DNA from: Nocardioidaceae bacterium
Lineage (GTDB): Bacteria > Actinomycetota > Actinomycetes > Propionibacteriales > Nocardioidaceae
Length of the DNA stretch: 64,000 bases
NCBI GenBank assembly: GCA_017744365.1
Contig: JAGIBL010000006.1
Location: forward strand, 248,001-312,000
Reading direction: 5' to 3'
Part shown: positions 22,897 through 31,758 of the stretch, one piece after another
Position numbering within the stretch: the stretch's first letter is position 1
How the letters are laid out: every line of letters starts with the position of its first letter
Notes under the pieces: model-generated
Databases searched by the model: none
Told to the model about the DNA's origin: nothing
What the model saw: the letters and a program-made list of their open reading frames with translations, nothing else
Position numbers and translations under genes: made by a program

Positions 22897-24804
22897 TCAC
22901 ACCGCCCTCTCGGCTCCGGCCGAGCCCATCGAGGCATCCACCAGGGGATGCCAGCACGCGGCAGAGCGGTGGGCGGCCAGCTCGACCAGCTCCGGCCGTT
23001 CCTCCGTGCACCGCTCGCTCGCACGGGGGCAGCGCGGCGCGAAGGCGCACCCGGGCGGCAGGGCCGAGGCGTGCGGCGGCCTTCCCGGAATGTTCGCGAG
23101 CGGGACCGACCGATCGGTCGACATGTCCGGGATGCTCGCGACCAGCGCACTCGTGTACGGGTGTGCCGCCTCGGCGGCCAGGGCACCCACCGGGAGCTCC
23201 TCGACCACCCGGCCGGCGTACATCACCACGACGCGCGAGGCGATCTCGGAGACGACCGCCATGTCGTGGCTGATCAGGAGCACCGCGGCGCCGGCCTCGC
23301 GGGAGATCCGCTGGAGCAGGCCGAGCACCTCCTTCTGGACCGTCACGTCCAGTGCGGTGGTCGGTTCGTCGGCGATGATCAGCGCCGGCTGCGCCATCAG
23401 GCCCATGGCGATCGACGCGCGCTGGCGCATGCCGCCGGAGAACTCCATCGGGTACTGGCGCGCTCGATCCTCGGGTGCGGTGATCAGCACGGCGCGCAGC
23501 CGGTCCACGGCACGCTCGAGCGCTTCCCGGCGACTGGCACCGTCGTGGGTCTCGGCGACCTCGGCGAGCTGCCGGCCGACCCGCAGCGACGGGTTGAGCG
23601 AGGACATCGGGTCCTGGAAGACCAGCGCCAGCGACGTCCCCAGGAGGCGTTCGCGGTCGCGCGGCCGCATCGCGCGCAGGTCCTGCCCGCGCAGCTCGTG
23701 GACCTCGGCGTCGGCCAGGTTCGGGAACGACGTCAGGTGCGCCGCCGCCATGGCGGTCAGGCTCTTGCCCGATCCGGACTCGCCCACGACGCCGACGATC
23801 TCCCCCGGCCGGATGTGCAGGTCGACGTCGACGACGGGCGAGAACGGCGCCCCCTCGCCCGGCACGGTCACCGTCAGCCGTTCGACCCGCAGCACGCTCT
23901 CGTCCGCCGTACGCTCCGGCTCCGCGGCGGGCCGTTCCTCCCGCCCGCTCGTGACGCGGGGCAGCGCGAGGTGCCCGTGGTGGCCGTCCCCGAGGATCTG
24001 GGTGAGCAGCTCCCCCGCGAGGACGAACGTGAGGCCGGCCAGCACGGTCGCGATGCTCGGAGCGAGGGCGGCGCCGGGGTTCGTGTAGATCGCCGGGAGG
24101 CCGTCGGCGAGCATCCGCCCCCAGTCGTACGCGGGCGGCTGCACCCCGAAGCCCAGGTACGACAGGGCCGAGATGCTCAGCAGCGCGGTCCCGATCTGGC
24201 TGGTGGCGTTGACGACGAGCGGCTCGGAGATGTTCGGGATCACGTGTCGGGTGAGGATCCGCCACCGGGAGACGCCGAGCATCCGCGCGGCGGAGACGTA
24301 GTCCGCTCCGGCGATGCTGCTCGCCGTGGTGTGCGTGAGCCGGGCGAACGACGGCGCCAGCCCGATCGCCATCGAGAGCACCGCGCCGCGCGCCCCGACA
24401 CCGAAGATCATCGCGAGGAACAGCGCCAGCAGCAGTCCCGGGAACGCCACCATCAGGTTCAGCCCGGCCACCACGGCCCGGCCGGCGCGCCGGCCCAGCA
24501 CGACCGGCACGGTGCCGACGAGAACACCGGCCGCGACCCCGATGCCGACGACGAGCAGGGCGAGGACCAGGGACAGCCGGGTCGCGACGAGGGTCCGGGC
24601 GAAGACGTCGCGCCCGAGCGCGTCGGTGCCGAACGGGTGCTCGGAGGAAGCACCCGACTGGAGCGCGTCGACGGAGATCTCCCGAGCCCGGTCGCTGAAG
24701 AACAGCGGCCCGGCGATCGCGGTGGCCACCAGGACCACCAGCAGCAGGATCGTGACGATCCCGAGCGGGGACCTCAGGTGGTGGAGGATGCGGCCGCGGT
24801 TCAC
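22897..24804 (-). CDS. Fused peptide ABC transporter permease-ATPase (DppC-DppD fusion)
   Basis: 635 residues in one frame. Residues 1 to about 275 are a DppC-type inner-membrane permease: TM segment LGIVTILLLVVLVATAIAG, the HPFGTDALGRDVFAR motif, and the EAA-like loop YVSAARMLGVSRWRILTRHV. After a short linker, residues 300-635 are a DppD-type ATPase: Walker A GESGSGKS, LVFQDPMSSLNP, signature FSGGMRQRASIA, Walker B LIIADEPTTALD, and the C-terminal Cys-rich CAFAPRCPRASERC typical of Opp/Dpp ATPases. These are normally two proteins. The gene starts one base after the DppB stop. Single-frame continuity argues against a sequencing artefact. Confidence 0.92.
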   Translation of the reverse strand: MNRGRILHHLRSPLGIVTILLLVVLVATAIAGPLFFSDRAREISVDALQSGASSEHPFGTDALGRDVFARTLVATRLSLVLALLVVGIGVAAGVLVGTVPVVLGRRAGRAVVAGLNLMVAFPGLLLALFLAMIFGVGARGAVLSMAIGLAPSFARLTHTTASSIAGADYVSAARMLGVSRWRILTRHVIPNISEPLVVNATSQIGTALLSISALSYLGFGVQPPAYDWGRMLADGLPAIYTNPGAALAPSIATVLAGLTFVLAGELLTQILGDGHHGHLALPRVTSGREERPAAEPERTADESVLRVERLTVTVPGEGAPFSPVVDVDLHIRPGEIVGVVGESGSGKSLTAMAAAHLTSFPNLADAEVHELRGQDLRAMRPRDRERLLGTSLALVFQDPMSSLNPSLRVGRQLAEVAETHDGASRREALERAVDRLRAVLITAPEDRARQYPMEFSGGMRQRASIAMGLMAQPALIIADEPTTALDVTVQKEVLGLLQRISREAGAAVLLISHDMAVVSEIASRVVVMYAGRVVEELPVGALAAEAAHPYTSALVASIPDMSTDRSVPLANIPGRPPHASALPPGCAFAPRCPRASERCTEERPELVELAAHRSAACWHPLVDASMGSAGAERAV

Positions 24805-24805
24805 G

Positions 24806-25771
24806 TCAGCTCTCCTTGATCGTCGAGCGCGGGTCCACGACGGCGATCGCGATGTCGACGACGAGGTTGATGAGCAGGACGGCGGATCCGAAGAAGAGCG
24901 CCACGGCCTGGACCACCGGGTAGTCCTTGACGATCACCGAGTGCACCAGCTCCGCGCCCACACCGGGCCACGCGAAGACGTTCTCGACGAGCACCGTGCC
25001 GGCGAGCATCGAGGCCAGGATCATGCCGCTGACCGTCAGCGTCGGCGTGAGGGTGTTCGGCAGCGCGTGCCGCAGGTAGACCACGCGCGCCGGCAGCCGC
25101 TTGGCCCGGGCGGTCCTGATGTAGTCCTCGGCGAGCACCCGCTGCGTCTCGGCCCGGACGATGCGCGCCAGGTGCGCGATCGGTCCGATCACCAGCGCCG
25201 TCACCGGCAGCACGTACGACGAGTGCCCGGACATGCCCGCGACCGGCAGCACGTCCAGCGTGACCGCGAAGACGAACACCAGGCCGACCGCGAGCAGGTA
25301 GTCCGGCATCGACAGCGCCAGGCCGGTGGAGCCACCGAACCCGAGGTGCAGCCCGCGGCCACGTCCGTCCCGGGTGGCGATCCCGATCAGCATCCCGAGC
25401 GGGAGCGCGATCGCGATGCACACGACGAAGGCGACCAGGCCGAGCTTGACCGTCGCCGGGACGAGCTGCCCGAGCAGCTCGCTCACCGGCGTCTGGCTGT
25501 CCAGCGAGGTCCCGAGGTCGAGGTGCAGCAGGTGCCAGACGTAGTCGACGTACTGCTTCCAGAGCGGATCGTCGAGCCCGAGCCGCTCGCGGGTGGCGGC
25601 GATCGTCTCCGGCGAGGCACGCAGCCCCAGAGCCGACCGCACCGGGTCACCCGGGAGTGCGTGGACCATCGCGAACGACGCCGTGACGACGACCGCCATG
25701 GATCCGACGAACCTGCCCAGCCTCCGGACGAGGAAGGCCAGCCACGGGTGCCCGGTACGGAACGGACTCAC
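24806..25771 (-). CDS. Peptide ABC transporter permease (DppB-like)
   Basis: 321 residues, the usual DppB length. The N-terminus VRRLGRFVGSMAVVVTASFAMVHALPGDP is the conserved first helix and LPGDP motif. The periplasmic segment LGLDDPLWKQYVDYVWHLLHLDLGTSL follows, then the BPD_transp_1 core with EAA-like loop YIRTARAKRLPARVVYLRHALPN. It forms the membrane channel with the permease half of the fused partner. It sits 27 bp after the lipoprotein gene in the operon. Confidence 0.93.
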   Translation of the reverse strand: MSPFRTGHPWLAFLVRRLGRFVGSMAVVVTASFAMVHALPGDPVRSALGLRASPETIAATRERLGLDDPLWKQYVDYVWHLLHLDLGTSLDSQTPVSELLGQLVPATVKLGLVAFVVCIAIALPLGMLIGIATRDGRGRGLHLGFGGSTGLALSMPDYLLAVGLVFVFAVTLDVLPVAGMSGHSSYVLPVTALVIGPIAHLARIVRAETQRVLAEDYIRTARAKRLPARVVYLRHALPNTLTPTLTVSGMILASMLAGTVLVENVFAWPGVGAELVHSVIVKDYPVVQAVALFFGSAVLLINLVVDIAIAVVDPRSTIKES

Positions 25772-25798
25772 TCGATCCTCACTTCTCCTGCGTGCGGG

Positions 25799-27403
25799 TC
25801 AGCGCAGCACGCGCAGCGACGTCGGCTCGAGGATCCGGGCGACCACGTCGAACTTCGCACCGGTTCCCCAGTACAGGTACGGCGAGACCGAGATCGGCAC
25901 GATGTCGGCGTCCTTGATGAGCGCGCTCTCGGCACGGTTCCAGTCGTCGCAGCCGGCCGTCCCGGCCTTGCCCTGGGCCGCCGCGATCGACTCGTCGTAC
26001 ACCTTGTTGTGCATCGTGCCGTAGTTGACCCCGCCGTCCGCCGGCGTCGGGCCGGAGAAGAACGGGATCAGGGTGGCGGGATTGCTGACGCCGAGGCCGA
26101 TCAGCGTCGCGGTCCAGGGGCCCTTGCCGCCGAAGACCACGTCCGACTTCTCGTCGAAGGTCTGGCCGTTGAGCTTCACGTCGACGCCGAGGGCCTTCCA
26201 CTTCGCGTCGATGTACTCGGCCGTCGCGGCGTTGGTGGTGTCCTCGTTGTCGTAGATGAGCGAGACCGTGAGCGGCTTGCCGCCCTTGCTGCGGACACCG
26301 CCTCCAGCGGCGGTCCAGCCGGCCGCGTCCAGCGCCGACGCGGCAGCGGCCGGGTCGAAGGCGGGAAGGTTCGGGGTCACGGTGTCACCGGCGCAGATCT
26401 TCGGGTCGGTCAGCAACCCGTTCGCCTGCTCGCCGAGGCCACCGGTGGAGACCTTGGCGAGCTCCTTCATGTCCAGGGCGGACACGAGCGCGCGCCGCAC
26501 CGCGACGTCCGCGGTCGGCAGGCCGGCCGCCTGGTTGAACGTCAGCTCGAGCTTGATGATCGAACCGCCGTCGGAGAACATCTTGCGCGCCGCCAGGCGC
26601 TGGGTGTCCGGTCCGGACAGGTAGGAGATGTTCACGCCCTTGCTGAGCAGCAGGTTGGCCGTGGTCGTGGCGCTCTTCACGAGCTTGAAGACGACCTTCG
26701 CCGGCATCCCCTTGGCGTCGGTCTTGGCACCGTCCGGCCCCCAGGCGTAGTCCTTGCGCAGCGTGTACTCGTAGGAGTTGCCGGGCTGCGCCTTGCTGAG
26801 CACGAACGGGCCCGAGCCGACGGTCGTCGCCTTCATCGCGTCGCGGTTGCCGATGCCGGCAGCGCAGACCAGCGGCAGCTCGGCGAGGTTCTGCAGGAAG
26901 AAGGGAGCACCCTCCTTCAACGTCACCGTCACGGTGCCGGCCGCGGCGTCCGCGGTCGCCTTCGCCCCGGACGGGACCGCCACCCCGGTCATGCCGGAGC
27001 CTGCGTCGGGGTCGCCGACGTAGTTGATGTTGTCCGCGACGGTCTTGGCGTCCATCGCACTGCCGTCGGCGCAGGTGACGCCCTTGCGAACGGTCAGCGT
27101 GTACGACGTGCCCGAGCCCGTCCAGGACTCGACCACGCTCGGTGCGACGTCGCCGGAGTCGAGGAGCTTGACCGGGTTGTCGTAGGCGAACACGCCCATC
27201 GTGAGATTGACGCCGTCGACGTTGCGCTGCGGGTCGAGCGAACCGGGATCGCTGTCGATGGCGATGGTCAGCGTTCCGCCTTCGGCGAAGTCGCCGCCGC
27301 CGGAGGATGCTCCGCCGTTGCCGCTGTCGTTCGAGCAGCCGGCCAGCGCGAGCGTGGTACAGAGCGTGAGAACCGAGATGGTTGCTGCGCGATTTCGTCC
27401 CAT
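25799..27403 (-). CDS. Peptide-binding lipoprotein, ABC transporter family 5
   Basis: 534 residues from the ATG at 27403 with AGGAAGAG upstream. A lipobox LALAGC places the lipidated Cys at residue 23, followed by a Gly/Ser/Asn-rich linker. The SBP_bac_5 fold begins at LTIAIDSDPGSLDPQRNVDG and continues with SWTGSGTSYTLTVRKG and FDPAAAASALDAAGW. It captures peptides outside the membrane and delivers them to DppB/DppCD. The substrate could be di- or oligopeptides or another solute carried by this family (nickel and opines are alternatives). A TTGT-N8-ACAA palindrome lies 93 bp upstream. Confidence 0.92.
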   Translation of the reverse strand: MGRNRAATISVLTLCTTLALAGCSNDSGNGGASSGGGDFAEGGTLTIAIDSDPGSLDPQRNVDGVNLTMGVFAYDNPVKLLDSGDVAPSVVESWTGSGTSYTLTVRKGVTCADGSAMDAKTVADNINYVGDPDAGSGMTGVAVPSGAKATADAAAGTVTVTLKEGAPFFLQNLAELPLVCAAGIGNRDAMKATTVGSGPFVLSKAQPGNSYEYTLRKDYAWGPDGAKTDAKGMPAKVVFKLVKSATTTANLLLSKGVNISYLSGPDTQRLAARKMFSDGGSIIKLELTFNQAAGLPTADVAVRRALVSALDMKELAKVSTGGLGEQANGLLTDPKICAGDTVTPNLPAFDPAAAASALDAAGWTAAGGGVRSKGGKPLTVSLIYDNEDTTNAATAEYIDAKWKALGVDVKLNGQTFDEKSDVVFGGKGPWTATLIGLGVSNPATLIPFFSGPTPADGGVNYGTMHNKVYDESIAAAQGKAGTAGCDDWNRAESALIKDADIVPISVSPYLYWGTGAKFDVVARILEPTSLRVLR

Positions 27404-27495
27404 CGGTGTGTCTCTTCCTGTGCGGCGGGTGGGCGAGCCGTGACGGCACCCGGAGATGTGGAGCACGATTGAAGCGACGCCGCCGCACGCGCATC

Positions 27496-27511
27496 TTGTC
27501 CCGCCCCACAA
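27496..27511. promoter_or_regulatory. Palindrome TTGTCCCGCCCCACAA between transporter and DUF885 genes
   Basis: 16-bp site of form TTGT-N8-ACAA, preceded by TC, in the divergent promoter region 93 bp upstream of the SBP gene and 115 bp upstream of the DUF885 gene. It matches in layout the palindrome in front of the pucR gene at 36754. It is a candidate shared operator; no binding evidence exists. Confidence 0.45.
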
Positions 27512-27625
27512 ACGACCTCGCGGCCGATGGTGGCTCGACCCAAGTCCCACGCACCCTCCGATTCGTACCGTCAGCACATCGCCTCGCCAGCAGTGAGGAA
27601 CCGCACGGAAGCAGGTACAGGGTAG

Positions 27626-29272
27626 ATGGACGCCGAGAGCCTCGGAATCGATTACCAGCAGCTCCGCTACCGTGCCGCGCCCACCTGGGCGCACCTCACC
27701 GGTGAGTACTCGTTCGCCGGGCGGTTCGAGGACGTCAGCGGCGACGGCGAGGCCGCGGTCGGCGAGGCGAGCCGCGGGATCGCGGCCCAGGCCCGGGCGC
27801 TGGTCGTGCCGCCGGACGGGTCGTCGGAGTCCCTCGACGCGGCCGCTCTCGCCTGGGACGCGGAGAACCGCGCGGCGGTCCTCGACCTCCGGTTCGCCGA
27901 GCTCGACGTCGACCACCTCTTCGGTCCGCTCACCGAGCTGACCACGACGGTCCCGAAGCTGCCGCTTCCCGACGAGGAGGTGGCCGCGGCGATGCCGGCC
28001 AAGCTCCGCGCCGTCGCCAGGAACCTGGACGACCGGATCGCACGGTTGCGCGACGGACGCGCGGCCGGGCGGACGCCGGTCCTGTTCGCGGTCGAGGGCC
28101 TGCTCGCGGCGTCGCGGGCTCGGCTCGGCTCGGACGTCGACGCGGACCCGCTGCTGAACCTCGGACCGACGCCCGCGGCGGTGGATCGCGCCGGCCTGCT
28201 CGCCCGGGTGCGCGACGTGGTCGCGGACGAGGTCAGGCCGGCGGTCGCGGCGTACGCCGAGTCCCTCCGTCTCGAGGCCGCCCCGACCGCGCGCGACGAC
28301 GAGCACTGCGGGCTGTGCTGGCTCCCGGACGGTACCGGCCTCTACGCAGCGCTGCTGCGCTCGCACACCACCACCGACCTCGGTCCGGACGAGATCCACC
28401 GGATCGGCCTCGAGCAGGTCGAGCTCCTGGAGCAGGAGTACGCCGAGCTCGGGGCCGAGGTCTTCGGGTGCGCGCACGTCCCCACCGTGATGCGCCGGCT
28501 CCGGGACGACCCCGACCTGCACTACCGGGACCCCGACGAGCTGCTGCGGGACGCGCGCCGGACCCTGGAGCGCGCGTCGCTCCACGCGCCCCGGTGGTTC
28601 GGCCGGGTGCCGCGGGCCGGCTGCGCGGTCGAGAGCGCCACCAGCGGATCCCTCGGGTCCTACGTCCGTCCCGCGCGGGACGGCTCGCGCGGCGCGACCT
28701 TCGTCGTCAACGTCGCGGACCCGTCCGCGTGGGCCCGCTTCGAGGTCGAGGCGCTCTCCTTCCACGAAGGCGTCCCCGGCCACCACCAGCAGATCGCCCT
28801 CGCGGCCGAGCTGACGCACCTGCCCGAGTTCCGCCGGACGACCTCGGTCACCGGTTACTCCGAGGGCTGGGGCCTGTACGCCGAGCGGCTGGCCGACGAG
28901 GTCGGCCTGTACAGCAGCCCGCTCGACCGTTTCGGGATGCTCTCCTTCGACTCGCTCCGGGCGTGCCGTCTGGTCGTGGACACCGGGATCCACGCCCTGG
29001 GATGGAGCCGCGCGCGAGCCAAGCAGTACCTGGCCGAGAACTCGCCGCTGAGCAGCTCGCACGTCGATGCCGAGGTGGACCGGTACGTGGTGGTGCCCGG
29101 GCAGGCGACGGCGTACATGCTCGGGAGGCTCGAGATCATGCGCATCCGGGAGGAGGCTCGGGCCAGGCTCGGGGCGCGCTTCGACCTGGCCCGGTTCCAC
29201 GACGTCGTGCTCGGCGAGGGTCAGCTTCCGCTGCCGCTGCTGGACGCGCACGTCCGCGCCGCGCTGCGCTGA
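27626..29272 (+). CDS. DUF885-family putative metallocarboxypeptidase
   Basis: 548 residues from the ATG at 27626. The DUF885 signature is clear: ALSFHEGVPGHHQQIALA (HExxPGHxxQ, about residues 375-392), GYSEGWGLYAERLADEVG and the C-terminal PGQATAYMLGRLEI. The family is mostly helical, with a zinc-like site made by the HE and downstream residues. Some members are peptidases, but most are uncharacterised. No signal peptide, so cytoplasmic. It is divergent from the peptide transporter and convergent with the amidase, and it is the only plus-strand gene in the left part of the island. It probably degrades imported peptides. Confidence 0.82.
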   Translation: MDAESLGIDYQQLRYRAAPTWAHLTGEYSFAGRFEDVSGDGEAAVGEASRGIAAQARALVVPPDGSSESLDAAALAWDAENRAAVLDLRFAELDVDHLFGPLTELTTTVPKLPLPDEEVAAAMPAKLRAVARNLDDRIARLRDGRAAGRTPVLFAVEGLLAASRARLGSDVDADPLLNLGPTPAAVDRAGLLARVRDVVADEVRPAVAAYAESLRLEAAPTARDDEHCGLCWLPDGTGLYAALLRSHTTTDLGPDEIHRIGLEQVELLEQEYAELGAEVFGCAHVPTVMRRLRDDPDLHYRDPDELLRDARRTLERASLHAPRWFGRVPRAGCAVESATSGSLGSYVRPARDGSRGATFVVNVADPSAWARFEVEALSFHEGVPGHHQQIALAAELTHLPEFRRTTSVTGYSEGWGLYAERLADEVGLYSSPLDRFGMLSFDSLRACRLVVDTGIHALGWSRARAKQYLAENSPLSSSHVDAEVDRYVVVPGQATAYMLGRLEIMRIREEARARLGARFDLARFHDVVLGEGQLPLPLLDAHVRAALR

Positions 29273-29287
29273 GCGGGCACGCCGTGC

Positions 29288-30538
29288 TCAGTCCCAGGGG
29301 TTCTCCAGCGCGACCGGAGGACGCGCGGTGTGCCAGTCGGTCATCGCCTGGAGACCCACCGCCGCGCCGAGGACGGCTCGGTCGCGCCCCGCGGCCCCGA
29401 CGAGCTGGACGCCGACGGGAAGTCCGCTGTCGCTGGGCGTCACGGGCAGGCTCACCACCGGCAGCCCGGTCAGGGACCAGCAGCCGGTCAACCGGTTGAT
29501 CCGCCGGCTCGTCTCGGTCAGGTCCCCGGCATCGGCGCGCGGGGCGACGAAGGGCGTGGCCGGCACCGCGACCAGGTCGACCTCCGCGAGGGTCGTCCCG
29601 ACATCGGCCCGCCAGCGCTGGGCCACGGCGAGCGCCCGCTCCGCCTCGCGGACGGTCACCGCCCGGCCCGCGTCGATCCGGCCGCGGATGCCCTCGGAGA
29701 CACGCGGGTCCTCCCAGAAGGGATACAGGTGCCGGACCGCCTCGGAGTTCTGCAGCGCGGCCATGGCCGCGTGCACCCGGTGCACGGCACGGAGCCCGCG
29801 AACGGGTCGCACCGCTGCTCCCGCGTCGCGCAGCACGTCCAGCATGTCCTCGAAGCCGCGCGCGACCGCCGGCTCCAGGTCGTCGAGGAAGTACTCCTCC
29901 GGCACCCCGACCCTGAGCGCGGACAGGTCCGCGGCCGCCTCGGGAATCACCGGCCAGCCCGCCAGCACCTCCAGCGCAGCGAGCACGTCCTCGGCGCTGC
30001 GGGCGATCGGGCCGACGACGTCCATGCTCGGGCTCAGCGGTGTGACCCCGAGGGTCGGCACCAGGCCGTGGCTCGGCCGGATCGTGGTGACGCCGCAGAA
30101 CGCCGCGGGGTTGCGCAGCGAGCCCCCGGTGTCCGTCCCGATGGCCAGGCGCACCAGTCCCGCGGCCACGGCGACGGCCGATCCCCCGCTGGAGCCACCG
30201 GGGATCCGGTCCGTGTCCCACGGGTTGCGGCAGGCGCCGTACGTCGGGTTCTGGGTGGTCGCCGCGAAGCTGAGCTCCTCGAGGTTCGCCTTGGCGACGA
30301 TCCTGGCCCCGGCGGCGCGCAGCCGCCGGACCACCTCCGCATCGGCCGCCGCGACCTGATGGGGCCCGCGCAGGCCGTCGGTCCGGGGCGTGCCCGCGAC
30401 GTCGATGTTGTCCTTGACGGCGACGGGCCAGGTCGCCAGTGGCCCGGTCGCAGCCTCCTGCCGCGGGGCGTCGTCCAGGAGCTGCGTGAAGGCCCGCAGC
30501 TCGGCGTCGAGGGCCCGGACGCGCGCCGGCACGGTCAC
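29288..30538 (-). CDS. Amidase-signature family hydrolase
   Basis: 416 residues from the GTG at 30538, overlapping the CoA-transferase stop by 4 bp (GTGA). The Ser-cisSer-Lys triad is present: Lys in VAVKDNIDVAGTP (about 42), cis-Ser in PGGSSGGSAVAVAAG (about 115) and nucleophile Ser in GTDTGGSLRNPAAFCG (about 137). It hydrolyses a carboxamide; AtzF-, GatA- and peptide-amidase-like members share these motifs, so the substrate is open. It is last in the S9 peptidase-methylaspartate lyase-CoA transferase-amidase operon, which suggests it removes an amide or carbamoyl group from a pathway compound. Confidence 0.88.
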   Translation of the reverse strand: MTVPARVRALDAELRAFTQLLDDAPRQEAATGPLATWPVAVKDNIDVAGTPRTDGLRGPHQVAAADAEVVRRLRAAGARIVAKANLEELSFAATTQNPTYGACRNPWDTDRIPGGSSGGSAVAVAAGLVRLAIGTDTGGSLRNPAAFCGVTTIRPSHGLVPTLGVTPLSPSMDVVGPIARSAEDVLAALEVLAGWPVIPEAAADLSALRVGVPEEYFLDDLEPAVARGFEDMLDVLRDAGAAVRPVRGLRAVHRVHAAMAALQNSEAVRHLYPFWEDPRVSEGIRGRIDAGRAVTVREAERALAVAQRWRADVGTTLAEVDLVAVPATPFVAPRADAGDLTETSRRINRLTGCWSLTGLPVVSLPVTPSDSGLPVGVQLVGAAGRDRAVLGAAVGLQAMTDWHTARPPVALENPWD

Positions 30539-31758
30539 GCCGCGCCGCCCGAGGTCGAGCGCGAAGGGCCGAAGGCGCCTCGTTCGGCGTAGTCCGCGAT
30601 CTCGCGCTGCGACAGTCCGAGCTCCTCGCCCAGGACCTGGTCCCGGTGCTCGTCGAGCCCGGGCGCCCTCGACGGCTCGGGCGTGGGCCACCAGGCGCGG
30701 CCACCGGTGCGGACGTGCCGGACCGTGCCGAACTTCGGGTGCTCGGTGCCGATGACCAGCTCGCGCGAGACCGTCTGCGCCTCGTCGAAGGCCTGCCCCA
30801 GCCCGTTGACCGGGCCGCAGGGCACCCCCTCGGCGCTGAGCAGCTCGACCCAGTGGTCGGTCCCGTGCCGCAGCAGCGCGCGGGCCAGCAGGTCGTCGAG
30901 CTCGGCCTGGTTCGCCTGCCGGGCGGGAATCGTCGAGAACCGAGGGTCCAGCGCCACCTCGGGGATGCCGAGCACGGACGTCAGCCGCTCGAAGAACTTG
31001 GGCTTCACGCAGGCGAGCATCAGCCAGCCGTCCGCGGTCTCGTAGGCGCCGAACGGCACGATCGACGGGTGTGCGGAGCGGGCCTTCCGAGGAGTCTCGT
31101 GGCCCCGGGTGAGGTACCAGGTCGCCGGGTAGGACAGCATCGACATCGCGGTGTCGAACAGGCTCACGTCGCACTCGCCGCCGACCCCGTCCCGGCGCGC
31201 GACGTGCACCCCGGCGAGCAGAGAGATCGCGGCCACCAGGCCGCCGGTGTAGTCGACGAGCGACAGCCCGCTCTTGGTGGGCGGTCCCCCGGGATCACCG
31301 GTGAGCGCCATCCACGCCGACAGCCCCTGCACCACGTAGTCGTACGCCGGCTCAGCGCGCCGGGGACCGGTCATCCCGTAGCCAGACAGCGAGCAGACCA
31401 CGAGCGCGGGGTTGACGTGCTTGAGGTCGTCGTACCGCAGCCCCAGCTTGTCCGGTACGTCGCCGCGCAGGTTGTAGGTCAGCGCGTCGGCCTCGCGCAC
31501 CATCCGGTGCAGGATCTCCATCCCGGCCGGCACCGAGAGGTCGAGGCTGACACTGCGCTTGTTGCGGTTGAAGGACTGGAAGAAGAGGCTGTCGTCGCCC
31601 TCGGCGAACGGCGGCACGTACCGGCCGATGTCGCCACCGGTGCGGGCGTCCTCGACCTTGATGACGTCCGCGCCCAGCTCGGCCAGGTGCAGCGACCCGA
31701 AGGGACCCGCGCCGTACTGCTCGACGGCGATGATCCTGAGGTCGCTCAGCCCGGTCAC
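30535..31758 (-). CDS. CaiB/BaiF (class III) CoA-transferase, candidate mesaconate CoA-transferase
   Basis: 407 residues from the GTG at 31758, overlapping the upstream stop by 4 bp. Class III family landmarks: LRIIAVEQYGAGPFGSLHLAELGADVIKVED at the N-terminus, NRNKRSVSLDL, and the catalytic Asp in VSLFDTAMSML (about residue 200). It moves CoA between acids. Placement immediately downstream of a methylaspartate ammonia-lyase gene makes mesaconate the likely acceptor, as in the haloarchaeal methylaspartate cycle where a CaiB-type succinyl-CoA:mesaconate transferase is used. Formyl- or oxalyl-CoA transferases share the fold, so specificity is inference from context. Confidence 0.88.
   Translation of the reverse strand: MTGLSDLRIIAVEQYGAGPFGSLHLAELGADVIKVEDARTGGDIGRYVPPFAEGDDSLFFQSFNRNKRSVSLDLSVPAGMEILHRMVREADALTYNLRGDVPDKLGLRYDDLKHVNPALVVCSLSGYGMTGPRRAEPAYDYVVQGLSAWMALTGDPGGPPTKSGLSLVDYTGGLVAAISLLAGVHVARRDGVGGECDVSLFDTAMSMLSYPATWYLTRGHETPRKARSAHPSIVPFGAYETADGWLMLACVKPKFFERLTSVLGIPEVALDPRFSTIPARQANQAELDDLLARALLRHGTDHWVELLSAEGVPCGPVNGLGQAFDEAQTVSRELVIGTEHPKFGTVRHVRTGGRAWWPTPEPSRAPGLDEHRDQVLGEELGLSQREIADYAERGAFGPSRSTSGGAA

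Noticed and set aside
27404-29251. Apparent 1,150-residue protein joining the binding lipoprotein to an upstream frame
   Set aside because: The N-terminal part is the antisense shadow of the DUF885 gene. The lipoprotein has its own ATG, ribosome-binding site and signal peptide at 27403.
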